The notes below the pieces were generated by a model. It saw only the letters and a list, made by a program, of their open reading frames with translations, was not told the DNA's origin and did no database searches. Below are positions 36,288 to 46,261 of a stretch of DNA of 64,000 nucleotides, piece by piece (the stretch's first letter is position 1; the number at the start of each line of letters is the position of its first letter). The stretch is from Limimaricola soesokkakensis (lineage in GTDB: Bacteria > Pseudomonadota > Alphaproteobacteria > Rhodobacterales > Rhodobacteraceae): positions 1-64,000 of the forward strand of contig NZ_FWFY01000006.1 in the NCBI RefSeq assembly GCF_900172345.1, written 5' to 3'. Made by a program: the position numbers and the translations under genes.

Positions 36288-37200
36288 TGTCGTTCAGATC
36301 GTAGGGGGTGGTTTGGTAGATCTCGTTGATCCAGTTGCCGTAGAGCAGATGCGCGTGGCTGCGCCAGCGGTTCGAGGGCGGCTTGGTCGGATCGTCGCCG
36401 GGATAGTAGTTCGCCGGGACCGAGATCGCCGCGCCCGAGGCCACGTCGCGGTCGTACTCTTCCTTCAGCGTGTGGCTGTCATATTCGAAATGGTTGAAGA
36501 TATAGAGCGTGCGGCGCCCCGGATCCTCGACCAGACAGGGGCCGACCTCGTCCGAGGCCAGAAGCGTCACCAGCTCGGGCCGCGCGTCGATATCCTCCTG
36601 CCGGATCTCGGTCCAACGGCTCACCGGCACGGTGCAATCGTCGGAAAAGCCGCGCAGATAGGGGCTGTCGGGCTTGAGGTTGCGGTGCCGGAAGCAGCCG
36701 AAGGCCTTGCTGTCGAGCAGGTGCTTGGCGATGCCGTGCTGATGCGCGATCATCGCCATGCCGCCCCAGCAGACGCCGAAGGTCGAATGCGCATGGGTCT
36801 CGGTCCAGTCGAAGAGGCGGCGCAGCTCGTCCCAATAGGTCACCTCGTCGAAATCGAGATGCTCGACCGGCGCGCCGGTGACGAGGAAACCGTCGAACTT
36901 CTGCCCCGAGGCCTCGATCTCGGAGAACGAGTGGTAGAAGGTCTCCATGTGCTCGGCGGCGGTGTTGCGCGATTCATGATCCGACATGCGGATCAACGTC
37001 AGCTCGATCTGCAGCGGCGTCGCGCCGATCAGCCGCGCGAACTGCGTCTCGGTCTGGATCTTCTTGGGCATCAGGTTGAGCAGGCCGATCTTCAACGGGC
37101 GGATGTCCTGCCGCGCCGCCTGATCCTCCGACATCACCATCACGCCCTCGCGCGTCAGCACGGTGTAGGCAGGGAGGGCTTCGGGGATCTTGATGGGCAT
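36277..37200 (-). CDS. metA: Homoserine O-acetyltransferase of the MetA family (MetAA)
   Basis: 307 residues, MetA/HTS family. Motifs: [40 protein letters not shown], catalytic Cys in [14 protein letters not shown], and His/Glu in [20 protein letters not shown]. In E. coli MetA the residue after TGAPL is Gly111 (succinyl-CoA); here it is Glu (TGAPVE), which in the Bacillus enzymes gives acetyl-CoA specificity. So O-acetylhomoserine is the predicted product despite the MetA fold. First step of methionine synthesis. Confidence 0.94.
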   Translation of the reverse strand: MPIKIPEALPAYTVLTREGVMVMSEDQAARQDIRPLKIGLLNLMPKKIQTETQFARLIGATPLQIELTLIRMSDHESRNTAAEHMETFYHSFSEIEASGQKFDGFLVTGAPVEHLDFDEVTYWDELRRLFDWTETHAHSTFGVCWGGMAMIAHQHGIAKHLLDSKAFGCFRHRNLKPDSPYLRGFSDDCTVPVSRWTEIRQEDIDARPELVTLLASDEVGPCLVEDPGRRTLYIFNHFEYDSHTLKEEYDRDVASGAAISVPANYYPGDDPTKPPSNRWRSHAHLLYGNWINEIYQTTPYDLNDIGR

Positions 37201-37229
37201 GGTTCGACCTTCTCGTAGGGAGGGCTGAT

Positions 37230-38114
37230 CTAGGCTTCTCGACGGTGTTTGCCAAGCCGCGCATCGAGTGCCTCGGCCACCACGGCGTCGAAATCACGGG
37301 CAGATTCAAGGCCCGACAGCGCCTCGGCCGGAATCGCGAGCCCCCAGCGCTCGGCCATCTTCGCATAGCGCGGCTGCCGATGCGCCAGCGCCCGGCCATA
37401 GGTCCAGCGGATGAAGGCGTCGGGATCGACGCGCGTCTCGATCAGGCCGGTCTCGGCCAGATAGTCGTTCCAGGCTTGGAGCAGGAAGTCGGGGCTGTAG
37501 GCCATCGGCTTGGGCGCGCGGTCGAAGCGGCGGATCAGCTCCTCGGTATGCGCCTCGGAACCCTCGATCCAGATCATCAGCATCCGCTCGGACAAGAGCG
37601 TCATCAGCGGGTCCTGCGGGTCGTCGGGATCGACCCATTCGCAGATCGAGCCGCCGGTGTCGCAGACGAAATGTGGATAGCCGTAGAGCGCCTCGGCCCG
37701 GTCGATGAACCACGGCGTGTCCTCCAGCGCCGCGATCTCGGCGCGGCGGAACTGCTCCTGCCGCTGCCGGTAGGTCTCGAAGGGCAGGCCACCCTTCTCC
37801 GGGTCGCCCGGCTTGCCGAGATAGGTCGAGACCGGGGCGAGATTGTCGAAGGTGATGTTGGAGCCGATATAGATGCTGTCCGAGAGCAGCAGCTCGCGCA
37901 GGAACGGCACCTTCATCGCCTCGCGCTTGGCGTTGTCGGCGATCAGCTCGCCCATGTGGCGGGTGCCGATGCGGTAATCGATCGAGTAGTGGAACCAGTC
38001 GCCCGAGCGGCGCAGGAGGTTCGACACATGCGTCTTGCCGAGGCCCGACATGCCGAACAACAGGATGCGTTTGCGCGGGGCGGACAGCCAGTCCGAGGCG
38101 GAGGAATGGATCAT
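37230..38114 (-). CDS. P-loop ATPase of unknown function, conserved in Rhodobacterales
   Basis: 294 residues from ATG 38114; a GTG at 38144 is also possible. Walker A lies in [20 protein letters not shown] (GxxGxGKT), with kinase-like features [17 protein letters not shown] and [18 protein letters not shown]. The P-loop and lid layout suggest a small-molecule or nucleotide kinase-like fold, but the substrate cannot be read. It precedes metA by 29 bp on the same strand. Confidence 0.75.
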   Translation of the reverse strand: MIHSSASDWLSAPRKRILLFGMSGLGKTHVSNLLRRSGDWFHYSIDYRIGTRHMGELIADNAKREAMKVPFLRELLLSDSIYIGSNITFDNLAPVSTYLGKPGDPEKGGLPFETYRQRQEQFRRAEIAALEDTPWFIDRAEALYGYPHFVCDTGGSICEWVDPDDPQDPLMTLLSERMLMIWIEGSEAHTEELIRRFDRAPKPMAYSPDFLLQAWNDYLAETGLIETRVDPDAFIRWTYGRALAHRQPRYAKMAERWGLAIPAEALSGLESARDFDAVVAEALDARLGKHRREA

Positions 38115-38165
38115 GGGCGCATCGCTAAACAAGCCTTGCGACACGGTCCAGTCTGAACTTCGGCC

Positions 38166-39098
38166 TCAGAACTTCGGGGCGGGCGCCGCCCCCCGGGCCC
38201 GGGCGCGCCGCAGTAGCCGCCCGTCGAGCACCACGAGCCCCGCCGCCAGCGCCGCGAAGCCGGCATAGGCGCGCACCGGCAGCGTCTCGTCGAGCACCAC
38301 CACGCCCAAGAGGATCGCCACCGGCGCGACCATCAAGGTCACCAGCAGGACGTTGCCGCTCCCGGCGATGGCGATGACCCGGTAGTAGATGATGTAGGCC
38401 AGCGCGGTAGAGCCGATCGAGACATAGGCCAGCCCCGCAATAGTGGCCGGGGCGAGGTCGAGCCGCGGCGCGCCTTCGAGCAGCCAGGCCAGCGGCACCA
38501 TGATCAGCGCCGCGCCGGTGGTCATGCCCGCCGCGGCGGTGAGCGGTGGCAGCCCGCCCATCTTCTTGCGCGCCCAGACCCCGGCCAGCGCATAGGAGAT
38601 GGTGGCGCCGATCGCCGCGACCTGACCCAGCGCGCCGGGATCGAAGCCCGACAGCGCCGCCGGGCCGACCACCCAGACCACGCCCGAGAAGCCGAGCGCC
38701 ACGCCCAGCGCCTTGCGCGCCGAGAGCCGCTCATCGGCGAAGAAGATCGCGGCGAAGAGCACGCCGAAGATCGCCGTGGCGGCGTTGAGGATCGCGATCA
38801 GACCGGTCTCGACATGCTGCTGCCCCCAGGCCAGCAGCCCGAAGGGAATGGCGTTGTTGAGCGCGCCCATCACCACCAGCACGGCCCAGAGCCGCCAGCT
38901 CCGGGGCAGGGGCAGGCGCCGCAGCATCACCACCGGCCACAGCACCAGCGCCGCCCAGACGGCGCGGTGGCCGACGATCCACATCGGCCCCACCTCGTCC
39001 AGCGCCACGCGCACCGAGAGGAACGAGCCGCCCCAGATCAGGGCGAGCAGGCCGAGTTGGGCCCAGGCGGCGTTGGTCATGGTCTTCTGAACGGTCAT
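38166..39098 (-). CDS. EamA/DMT-family membrane transporter
   Basis: 310 residues from ATG 39098 (MTVQKTMTNAAW); Met at 39080 is the other choice. Ten predicted helices in two EamA repeats: LLALIWGGSFLSVRVALDEVGPMW in the first, and ALGVALGFSGVVWVVGPAAL and STALAYIIYYRVIAIAGSGNVLLVTLMVAPVAILLG in the second. Probably exports an amino acid or metabolite; ligand unknown. Confidence 0.9.
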   Translation of the reverse strand: MTVQKTMTNAAWAQLGLLALIWGGSFLSVRVALDEVGPMWIVGHRAVWAALVLWPVVMLRRLPLPRSWRLWAVLVVMGALNNAIPFGLLAWGQQHVETGLIAILNAATAIFGVLFAAIFFADERLSARKALGVALGFSGVVWVVGPAALSGFDPGALGQVAAIGATISYALAGVWARKKMGGLPPLTAAAGMTTGAALIMVPLAWLLEGAPRLDLAPATIAGLAYVSIGSTALAYIIYYRVIAIAGSGNVLLVTLMVAPVAILLGVVVLDETLPVRAYAGFAALAAGLVVLDGRLLRRARARGAAPAPKF

Positions 39099-39166
39099 GA
39101 CCGGCACTGTGCACGCGGCCGGGATCGGCGCAATCCGAAACATGCGCTTTGCATGGAAATGCGAAA

Positions 39167-39190
39167 GGGGCCGGCCCTGCGGCCGGCCCC
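39167..39190 (-). terminator. Terminator of the FadL-like gene
   Basis: GGGGCCGGCC-CTGC-GGCCGGCCCC, a perfect 10-bp stem, 23 bp after the stop of the gene ending at 39213. On the minus strand CTTTCGC follows. Confidence 0.8.
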
Positions 39191-39212
39191 TCGCGCGTGA
39201 CCCCCGGCGGGA

Positions 39213-40370
39213 TCAGAAACGGTAGGCGACGCTCATGCCGATCGCGACGGCCGAGTTGTCGGAGAACTCTGCCCGGTCGGAGATGCTGCCATCGGGGTTG
39301 CGGGTTTCGGGGTTGGCATCGCCCAGCATGGTGTAACGGATGCCGCCCGAAAGGGTCACCGTTTCCATGTTGTAGGCACCGCCCAGACTGATCCATCGCT
39401 TGCCGTTGGTCGGGTCGAGCGGCGAGATGCGCTCGTCGCCCTCCGGCTCGAAGCCCACCGCGACCTGGGCCGCGAACATGTCCGAGAACTTGCGTCCGAC
39501 GCCGACCTGCACCTGATAGTTGTCGTCGATATTGGTCAGGCTGGCGCCGCCGGTGGCGGCGCTGAAGACCTGCGGCGACACCAGAGTGTCCTCATAGGCG
39601 GCGTAGCGAAAGTTGGCGAAGGCCAGCGTGTCGGGGGCGATCCCCGTCTGCAGGTCGAGGTTCCAGCTTTCGGGTGTCTCGACCGTGGTGGTGCTGGGCA
39701 CCTGCGCGGGCAGACCGAGACCGGCCTGCAACGCGGCGGGAATCGATTCGACCGTGTCGAAGTCGTGCTCGATCGCCGAATTGTAGGTCAGCGCCGCGCG
39801 CAGCGCGATTTCGGGGATCTCGTAGGCCACGCCGACGAGGTAGCCGGTGGCGTCGTTCTCCTCCAGCGCCACTGAGTAACCGTTCAACGGGCCATAGGCC
39901 GCACCCGACAGGGTGATGTCCCCCTCGAGGGTCTGGCGCCGGACGCCGGCATGGACACTGACGTTCTCGTTGAACTGGTAGCGGCCCACCGCCGTGATCG
40001 TGTGGCCGTCGAGCTGCGCCATCGTGCCGCCCAAGGCAAGCGCGGTGGTCGGGTAGTCGATGTCGGCGCCAAACGGCTGGTCGATGATGACGGCACCGGA
40101 AAAGCCGTTGCCGAAATCCATCTTCGCGCTGGTCGATACGTTGAGGAAATCCTCGCCGACATTGTCGTATTCGCCGCCACCGAACACGGCGACGTCCTTA
40201 CCCGAGAGTTCCGGGAACACCTTGCCGAAGCTCAGCTCGAGGACGTTGCCTTCCTCGAAGATCGCCGTGATGTCCTGGTTCGAGCGATCGAGCCCGACGG
40301 CTCCCGCGCCGCTGGCCATCAGCGCCGTCGCCAGCGCCAAGGCGCTCGTGGCGCCGTAATGCAGTTTCAT
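39213..40370 (-). CDS. FadL/OmpP1-type outer membrane transport protein
   Basis: 385 residues from ATG 40370 (MKLHYGATSALALATALMAS), with a signal peptide cut after SGAGA. The mature start GLDRSNQDITAIFEEGNVLELSFG is the plug-like N-terminus of FadL relatives in Rhodobacterales. Many amphipathic strands follow, and the last residue is Phe (SVAYRF), the outer-membrane insertion signal. It should pass hydrophobic compounds such as fatty acids or aromatics across the outer membrane. Confidence 0.88.
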   Translation of the reverse strand: MKLHYGATSALALATALMASGAGAVGLDRSNQDITAIFEEGNVLELSFGKVFPELSGKDVAVFGGGEYDNVGEDFLNVSTSAKMDFGNGFSGAVIIDQPFGADIDYPTTALALGGTMAQLDGHTITAVGRYQFNENVSVHAGVRRQTLEGDITLSGAAYGPLNGYSVALEENDATGYLVGVAYEIPEIALRAALTYNSAIEHDFDTVESIPAALQAGLGLPAQVPSTTTVETPESWNLDLQTGIAPDTLAFANFRYAAYEDTLVSPQVFSAATGGASLTNIDDNYQVQVGVGRKFSDMFAAQVAVGFEPEGDERISPLDPTNGKRWISLGGAYNMETVTLSGGIRYTMLGDANPETRNPDGSISDRAEFSDNSAVAIGMSVAYRF

Positions 40371-40511
40371 GATGTCTCCCTGTCGCATGATGCGTCCTCC
40401 GCCACGCAGGAGAAACAGCACCGCAGCTTCCTACAATCTGTGACGTCGCGGCAGCTTGACGTGGACGTCACGGCGTCACCTTCACGCATCACCGGGGGGC
40501 GGATACGCGAA

Positions 40512-40529
40512 GGGCCCCCAAAGGGGCCC
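40512..40529 (-). terminator. Probable terminator of guaA
   Basis: GGGCCCC-CAAA-GGGGCCC hairpin, 38 bp beyond the guaA stop. It has only TTCGCG after the stem on the minus strand, so it is a weak intrinsic terminator. Confidence 0.55.
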
Positions 40530-40566
40530 GTGGCAGATCTTGCTCATATCCCGCCGGGCCGGCGGG

Positions 40567-42135
40567 TCATTCCCACTCGATGGTTCCCGGCGGCTTCGAG
40601 GTCACGTCATAGGTGACGCGGTTGATGCCGCGCACCTCGTTGATGATCCGCGTCGCGGTCTCGCCGAGGAACTCATGACTGAACGGGTAGTAGTCGGCGG
40701 TCATGCCGTCCACGCTCGTCACCGCGCGCATCGCGCAGGCGTAGTCGTAGGTCCGCCCGTCGCCCATCACGCCGACCGTGCGCACCGGCAGGAGCGCCAC
40801 GAAGGCCTGCCAGATCTCGTCGTAGAGGCCGTGCTTGCGGATCTGGTCGATGAATACCGCGTCGGCACGGCGCAGGATCGCCAGCTTCTCGCGGGTGATC
40901 TCGCCGGGGCAGCGGATCGCGAGGCCGGGCCCGGGGAAGGGGTGGCGGCCGATGAAGCTGTCGGGCAGGCCGAGTTCGCGGCCCAGAGCCCGGACCTCGT
41001 CCTTGAACAGCTCGCGCAGCGGCTCGACCAGCTTCAGGCCCATCTTCTCGGGCAGGCCGCCGACATTGTGGTGGCTCTTGATCGTGACGCTCGGCCCGCC
41101 AGAGAAGCTGACGCTCTCGATCACGTCCGGATAGAGCGTGCCCTGGGCGAGGAAGGTGGCGCCGCCGACCTCGGAGGCGTGCTTCTGGAACACGTCGATG
41201 AACAGCTTGCCGATGGTCTTGCGCTTGACCTCGGGGTCCGAGACCCCCTCCAGCGCGTCGAGGAACAGGTCCTGCTCCTGCGCGTGGATCAGTGGCATGT
41301 TGTAGTGGTCGCGGAACATGGTCACGACCTGCTCGGCCTCGCCCTCGCGCAGCAGGCCGTGATCGACGAAGACGCAGGTCAGCTGGTCGCCGATCGCCTC
41401 GTGGATCAGCACGGCCGCGACCGAGCTGTCGACGCCGCCCGAGAGGCCGCAGATCACCTTCTGGTCGCCAACCTGCTCGCGGATCAGGCGGATCGCCTCC
41501 TCGCGATAGGCGCCCATGGTCCAGTCGCCGGTAAAGCCCGCGATGTGCAGGAAGTTTTCGAGGAAGGTCTTCCCATGCGGGGTGTGGTGCACCTCCGGGT
41601 GGAACTGAACCGCGTAGAAGCGCCGCTCCAGATCGGCGGTGATCGCATAGGGCGCACCGGGCGAGGTGCCGCAGACCTCGAAGCCCGGCGCCAGCTTGCT
41701 GACATGGTCGCCATGGCTCATCCAGACCTGCTCGCGGCCCTCGATGAACCAGCCGCGCAGCAGGTCGGTGGCCTCGCCCTCGGGCTCGACATAGGCGCGG
41801 CCGAACTCGGCGGTGCCGTCGCCGCGCAGCACTTCGCCACCCAGCATCTGCATCATCACCTGCTGGCCGTAGCAGATGCCCAAGACTGGCACCTCCAATT
41901 CGAAGATCCGCATCGGCGGGCGCGGGCTGCCCTCGTCGGGCACGCTCGCGGGGCCGCCCGACAGGATCACCGCCTGCGGTTCGAAGCGGTCGAGGAACGC
42001 CTCGTCCACCGCGTTGAAGGGATGGATCTCGCAGTAGACGTTCAGCTCGCGGAGGCGGCGCGCGATAAGCTGCGTCACCTGAGAGCCGAAATCGACGATG
42101 AGAAGGCGCTGGTGCTGTTGGCTATGCTCGGTCAT
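40567..42135 (-). CDS. guaA: GMP synthase (glutamine-hydrolysing)
   Basis: 522 residues from ATG 42135 ([20 protein letters not shown]). Class I glutaminase at 1-200: catalytic Cys in [14 protein letters not shown], His/Glu in [19 protein letters not shown] pyrophosphatase domain: [20 protein letters not shown] (SGGVDSS). Dimerisation domain ending [17 protein letters not shown]. It converts XMP to GMP. Confidence 0.99.
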   Translation of the reverse strand: MTEHSQQHQRLLIVDFGSQVTQLIARRLRELNVYCEIHPFNAVDEAFLDRFEPQAVILSGGPASVPDEGSPRPPMRIFELEVPVLGICYGQQVMMQMLGGEVLRGDGTAEFGRAYVEPEGEATDLLRGWFIEGREQVWMSHGDHVSKLAPGFEVCGTSPGAPYAITADLERRFYAVQFHPEVHHTPHGKTFLENFLHIAGFTGDWTMGAYREEAIRLIREQVGDQKVICGLSGGVDSSVAAVLIHEAIGDQLTCVFVDHGLLREGEAEQVVTMFRDHYNMPLIHAQEQDLFLDALEGVSDPEVKRKTIGKLFIDVFQKHASEVGGATFLAQGTLYPDVIESVSFSGGPSVTIKSHHNVGGLPEKMGLKLVEPLRELFKDEVRALGRELGLPDSFIGRHPFPGPGLAIRCPGEITREKLAILRRADAVFIDQIRKHGLYDEIWQAFVALLPVRTVGVMGDGRTYDYACAMRAVTSVDGMTADYYPFSHEFLGETATRIINEVRGINRVTYDVTSKPPGTIEWE

Positions 42136-42305
42136 GGCCCAGCGAATAGGCCCGCCCGCCCATCCGCGCAAGAGCGACGAGGGCGAAAAATCGCGCCGCT
42201 CCGGGCGACATGTCGCTTTCACACCTGAGGCGGCGCAATCCGGCCAAGCGCGCGCGCCGCGCACCGCTATCACGGGGCGCAAGGATGCATCACGGGGAGC
42301 GGGCG

Positions 42306-43868
42306 ATGACGGAAGCGGCACAGATGGCCGGAGAGCGGGCAGGGCGGCGCGGCCGGTCCGGCGGAGGTGCCGCGCGACGCGCCGAGCGCACCGCGGTCAG
42401 CGTCGAGACCGCGCGCTACATCGAGCGCAACATCCCCGATTTCGAGGTGCTCGACGCCGCCGCCATCGAGGTGATCGAACGCAACGCCGAGACCGTGCTC
42501 CAAGAGATCGGCGTGGTGTTTTCCGACAATCCCGGCGCGCTCGACCTCTGGCGGCAGGCCGGGGCCAATGTCGATGGCGATCGGGTGCGGATACCGCGCG
42601 GGCTCGCCCGCAAGCTCGGCGCCACCGCGCCCGCGAGTTTCACCCAGCACGCGCGCAACCCCGCCCGCAACGTCGAGATCGGTGGCCGCAACCTCGTGCT
42701 GGCGCCGGTCTACGGCCCGCCTTTCGTGCGCGACGCCGATGGCGGCCGGCGCTATGCGACGATCGAGGATTTCCGGAATTTCGTGAAGCTCGGCTACATG
42801 TCGAAATGGCTGCACCACTCGGGCGGCACGGTCTGCGAGCCGACGGACGTGGCGGTGAACAAGCGCCATCTCGACATGCTGCTGGCGCACATGGTCTATT
42901 CCGACAAGCCCTTCATGGGCTCGGTCACCGCACCCGAGCGGGCGCAGGACTGCGTCGAGATGTGCGAGATCCTGTTCGGAAAGGACTTCGTCGCCGAGAA
43001 CACGGTGATGACCTCGCTGATCAACATCAACTCGCCGCTGACCTTCGACGGCATCATGATGGGGGCGCTCGAGGTCTATGCGAAGGCCAACCAGGCCTGC
43101 ATCATCTCGCCCTTCATCGTCGGCGGCGCGATGGCGCCGGTCTCGGTCGCGGGCACGCTGACGCAGGTGCTGGCCGAGGCGCTGGCGGGCGTCGCCTACA
43201 GCCAGCTCGTGCGCCCCGGCGCGCCGGTGATCGTCGGCGCCTTCGTCACCTCGATCGACATGAATTCGGGCGCGCCGACCTTCGGCACCCCCGAGGCCTC
43301 GCTCATCACCTACGGGATGGGCCAGCTGGCGCGGCGGATGGGGCTGCCCTACCGCTCGGCTGGCGGGTTCTGCGGCTCCAAGCTCCCCGACGCGCAGGCC
43401 GGCTACGAGAGCGCGAACAGCCTGAACATGGGGTTGATGTCCGGCGTCAACTTCATGCTGCACGCCTGCGGCTGGCTCGAAGGCGGGCTCGTCGCCTCCT
43501 ACGAAAAGTTCGTGATGGATGCCGACCAGCTCGGCGCGCTGCACCAGATGGCCAAGGGCGTCGACATCTCCGAGGAGATGCAGGCGATGGACGCGATCCG
43601 CGAGGTCGGGCCGGGCGGCCACTACCTCGGCTGCGCACACACCCAGGCCAATTTCAAGACCGCGTTCTGGCGCAGCGATCTGTTCGACTACAAGCCGTTC
43701 GAGACCTGGGACGAGGAAGGCGCGCGCGACACGCAGGCGCTCGCCTCGGCGCGGGTGGCGAAGCTGCTCGACACCTACCGCCAGCCGCCGCTCGACCCCG
43801 AGATCGCGCAGCGGCTGAACGACTATGTCGAGGCCAAGAAGGCCTCGATGGCCGACAGCTTCAGCTGA
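42306..43868 (+). CDS. MttB-superfamily corrinoid methyltransferase, non-pyrrolysine type
   Basis: 520 residues from ATG 42306 with GGGGAGC upstream. TIM-barrel family resembling trimethylamine methyltransferase: [85 protein letters not shown] and [25 protein letters not shown]. The frame has no amber codon where methanogen MttB has pyrrolysine, so a quaternary amine such as a betaine is the likelier substrate. The methyl acceptor would be a corrinoid protein like that at 24658-25365. It overlaps the convergent DUF6477 gene by 8 bp. Confidence 0.92.
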   Translation: MTEAAQMAGERAGRRGRSGGGAARRAERTAVSVETARYIERNIPDFEVLDAAAIEVIERNAETVLQEIGVVFSDNPGALDLWRQAGANVDGDRVRIPRGLARKLGATAPASFTQHARNPARNVEIGGRNLVLAPVYGPPFVRDADGGRRYATIEDFRNFVKLGYMSKWLHHSGGTVCEPTDVAVNKRHLDMLLAHMVYSDKPFMGSVTAPERAQDCVEMCEILFGKDFVAENTVMTSLININSPLTFDGIMMGALEVYAKANQACIISPFIVGGAMAPVSVAGTLTQVLAEALAGVAYSQLVRPGAPVIVGAFVTSIDMNSGAPTFGTPEASLITYGMGQLARRMGLPYRSAGGFCGSKLPDAQAGYESANSLNMGLMSGVNFMLHACGWLEGGLVASYEKFVMDADQLGALHQMAKGVDISEEMQAMDAIREVGPGGHYLGCAHTQANFKTAFWRSDLFDYKPFETWDEEGARDTQALASARVAKLLDTYRQPPLDPEIAQRLNDYVEAKKASMADSFS

Positions 43869-44148
43869 GAGCGGCGGCGCGCAACAGCCGCGCCTCGCCC
43901 ATCAAGGCCACGATCAGCTCGACATGGCGGGCGGGGCGGTAGTCGCCGGTCCCGGCCCGCCGCCGCGCCTCCAGATCGGCCTCGCGCTCGATCAGCGCCA
44001 TGAGCGCCTGCGCCGGGCCGCGGGCCGCCGCCCCGATCAGCCGTGGCAGCGCCGCCGTCCGGTCATAGGCGTCGACTCCGAACCGCGCGGCCTCGACCAG
44101 TAGCGGTGGCCGCCTCAGCGTCGCGAGCCTGCTCAGCGGGTCCTGCAT
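43861..44148 (-). CDS. DUF6477 family protein
   Basis: 95 residues starting MQDPLSRLATLRRPPLLVEA. Basic, helical, with ARFGVDAYDRTAALPRLIGA and READLEARRRAGTGDYRPARHVELIVALMGEARLL. The pattern fits DUF6477, a family restricted to Rhodobacterales, of unknown function. It is divergent from the DUF6456 gene with about 180 bp between. Confidence 0.8.
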   Translation of the reverse strand: MQDPLSRLATLRRPPLLVEAARFGVDAYDRTAALPRLIGAAARGPAQALMALIEREADLEARRRAGTGDYRPARHVELIVALMGEARLLRAAALS

Positions 44149-44328
44149 GGCCTGTCCTCCTCGTGATCTGCTCCAATCGCCATAGTTGTCTCACACCCCG
44201 GCCCGCGTTGCGTGAGACCGGCGCGCGACGCGCGGTGGCTTCAGCCTTGTTTGGGATTCTTCAATCAAGCTGAACAGGTTCGGGGCGGATTAACGCCTCG
44301 CTAACCGGGGCAACTGAGAGTTGAGATC

Positions 44329-45432
44329 GTGAATCTTGGGGACGTCAGGGAGAGCCGGTCGCGGACGCCATGTCCACCGTCCGGGATCGCGGCACGAGAC
44401 CGCAACCACGGGCCGGAACCATTGCCCGAATGGGTGCCGCAAGCGGTGCGGCATTATCTCGAACATGTCGAGGGCGGGGCCCCGATCCGGGTACTGGCAC
44501 GCCGGTCCGAGGTGCATGCCTCGACCGTGCTGCGCCAGGTGCGCCAGCTGGAAAACCGGCGCGACGATCCGCTGATCGATGCCGCGCTGCGCCGCCTGTC
44601 CCGCCGATTCAAGCCTGCCCCTCCCGAGGAGAATGCAATGAGCTGTCACGACCCGAAGGGCCCGCGCCCGCAGACCGGCGAGGAGAACGGCCCGGCCGAG
44701 GCGATGCGCGTGCTCCGGCGCATGGCCGAGCCCGGCGCGGTGCTGGCGCTGGCGCCCGAGATGCAGATCGCGGCGGTGCTGCGCGAGGGGCCGCAGGGCG
44801 CAACGCAACGATTGGCGCGGCTCGACCGGGCGCTGGCAGAGACTTTGGCGCTGCGCGGCTGGATCGCCGCTCAGGAGGATACGGGACGCGTGGCGCGCTA
44901 CCGCATCACCGCGCAGGGCCGCGCCGCTCTCAGGGGCGCCGGGGCCGAAATGCAGGCGGGCTTCGCCGAGGCCGCGACCGGCTTCGAGCCGGCACCCGGC
45001 GCCTCCCGCATGGCGCCGTTCGAGGGACCGTTGACACTTCTGGCGCGGCGGCGCGACCGCGACGGGCGGCCGTTCCTCGGCCGCGAACTGGTCGCCGCCG
45101 GGGAGCGGCTGCGCGAGGATTTCGAGCTGACCCAGGTCGGGCCGAGGGTAACGCAGGACTGGTCACGCTATCTCACCGGCGGCTGCGAGGGCGGCGCGGG
45201 GTGCGGGCAGGCCCCGTCCGGGGCGCGCGACCGGCTGGCGGCGGCGCTGGCGGATCTGGGGCCGGGGCTCGGCGACGTGGCGCTGCGCTGCTGCTGCTAT
45301 CTCGAGGGCATGGAAAGCCTCGAGCGGCGCATGGGCTGGTCGGCCCGATCGGGCAAGATCGTGCTGCGGATCGCGCTGGAACGGCTCAGGCGTCACTACG
45401 ACGCCAGCGGCGGCGGCGAGATGATCGGCTAG
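44329..45432 (+). CDS. DUF6456 domain protein with HTH regions
   Basis: 367 residues. The N-terminal part contains AVRHYLEHVEGGAPIRVLARRSEVHASTVLRQVRQLE, a helix-turn-helix. The middle part VLALAPEMQIAAVLREGPQG then ALRGWIAAQEDTGRVARYRITAQGRAAL is a winged helix. The C-terminal DUF6456 runs from GPLTLLARRRDRDGRPFLGRELVAAGERLREDFELTQVGPRVTQDW to SGKIVLRIALERLRRHY. A likely DNA-binding regulator specific to Rhodobacterales; targets unknown. Its end overlaps that of the GST gene by 4 bp. Confidence 0.87.
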   Translation: MNLGDVRESRSRTPCPPSGIAARDRNHGPEPLPEWVPQAVRHYLEHVEGGAPIRVLARRSEVHASTVLRQVRQLENRRDDPLIDAALRRLSRRFKPAPPEENAMSCHDPKGPRPQTGEENGPAEAMRVLRRMAEPGAVLALAPEMQIAAVLREGPQGATQRLARLDRALAETLALRGWIAAQEDTGRVARYRITAQGRAALRGAGAEMQAGFAEAATGFEPAPGASRMAPFEGPLTLLARRRDRDGRPFLGRELVAAGERLREDFELTQVGPRVTQDWSRYLTGGCEGGAGCGQAPSGARDRLAAALADLGPGLGDVALRCCCYLEGMESLERRMGWSARSGKIVLRIALERLRRHYDASGGGEMIG

Positions 45433-46139
45433 GCCGGCGCGAAGCCGCAGCGCCGGGCGATCGTGTCGGACCAGGCGCCGATGGCGGGCAGCGTCTTCGC
45501 ATGCCGCGCCACCGGCGTGTCCATCGGCCAGCCCAGCATCGGCGCCAGCATGCCGTACATCGTTGCGTCGGCGATGCCGGGGGCGGGGCCTTCGACGAAG
45601 TCATGCACGCCGAGCCAAAGATCGAGCGCGTCGAGCAGATCGCGTCCACGCGCCGCGATCTGTTCGGGGCCGAGCCGTACCAGCCCGCGCGCGTGCAACT
45701 GCCGCCCCAGCGAGCGCCGCGACATCCGGTGCACCAGCACCGCCAGCGGAGCCGACATCTCGGAGCGCAGCAGCTCGCGGAACCAGGCCGAGCCTTCGGG
45801 CAGCATGATCAGCTCCCATTCGAAGATCTGGTGCAGCCCTTCCTCGGCGGCCATCTTCCAGCCGCGACCCGCGGCGGCGGGGGCGGTGTCGGCCACGGGG
45901 GGCGGGATGCCGTGCCGGCGCGCCAGAAGCGCGATGATCGCGTCGCTGTCGGCCACGGTCTCGCCGTCGATGACGGCCCATGGGCTTTTCTTCAGCGGGC
46001 CCTTGGCGGGGTTGTTCTCGACCGCGAACTCATAGGGCACGCCGTTCAGCGCGCACCAGCACAGAAGCTTGAGCGCGAAGGGGCCGGAGGTCGGCAGGCC
46101 GAAGGCCGGGGAGAAACCGTAGATCGTTGCAGGGGTCAT
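45429..46139 (-). CDS. Glutathione S-transferase-like protein
   Basis: 236 residues from ATG 46139 (MTPATIYGFSPAFGLPTSGP). Thioredoxin-like start with FALKLLCWCALNGVPYEFAV, PWAVIDGETVADSDAIIALLARRHG (SDAI replaces ES-AI), then an all-helical domain ending TLPAIGAWSDTIARRCGFAP. It resembles the metaxin/FAXC-like GST branch. The substrate is unknown. It lies just downstream of katA on the same strand, beyond a terminator. Confidence 0.85.
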   Translation of the reverse strand: MTPATIYGFSPAFGLPTSGPFALKLLCWCALNGVPYEFAVENNPAKGPLKKSPWAVIDGETVADSDAIIALLARRHGIPPPVADTAPAAAGRGWKMAAEEGLHQIFEWELIMLPEGSAWFRELLRSEMSAPLAVLVHRMSRRSLGRQLHARGLVRLGPEQIAARGRDLLDALDLWLGVHDFVEGPAPGIADATMYGMLAPMLGWPMDTPVARHAKTLPAIGAWSDTIARRCGFAPA

Positions 46140-46205
46140 GGCGAAAGTCCCGGAACTGGAAACGACATGAGCGCCATGCTGACGCGCTTCGGGGAGTCCC
46201 ACAAC

Positions 46206-46234
46206 AAAAACGGCGGCGGGTCTCCCCGCCGCCG
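46206..46234 (-). terminator. Rho-independent terminator of katA
   Basis: Stem CGGCGGCGGG/CCCGCCGCCG with a 4-nt loop and five T on the minus strand, 28 bp after the katA stop. Confidence 0.92.
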
Positions 46235-46261
46235 TCCGAAAGACGTACTGGCCTCAGCCGA

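Noticed and set aside
40456-42228. Long plus-strand open frame opposite guaA
   Set aside because: Antisense shadow caused by high GC and biased codon use; guaA on the other strand is unequivocal. The same holds for long frames opposite gcvP, ntrC, ntrX, katA and mttB.
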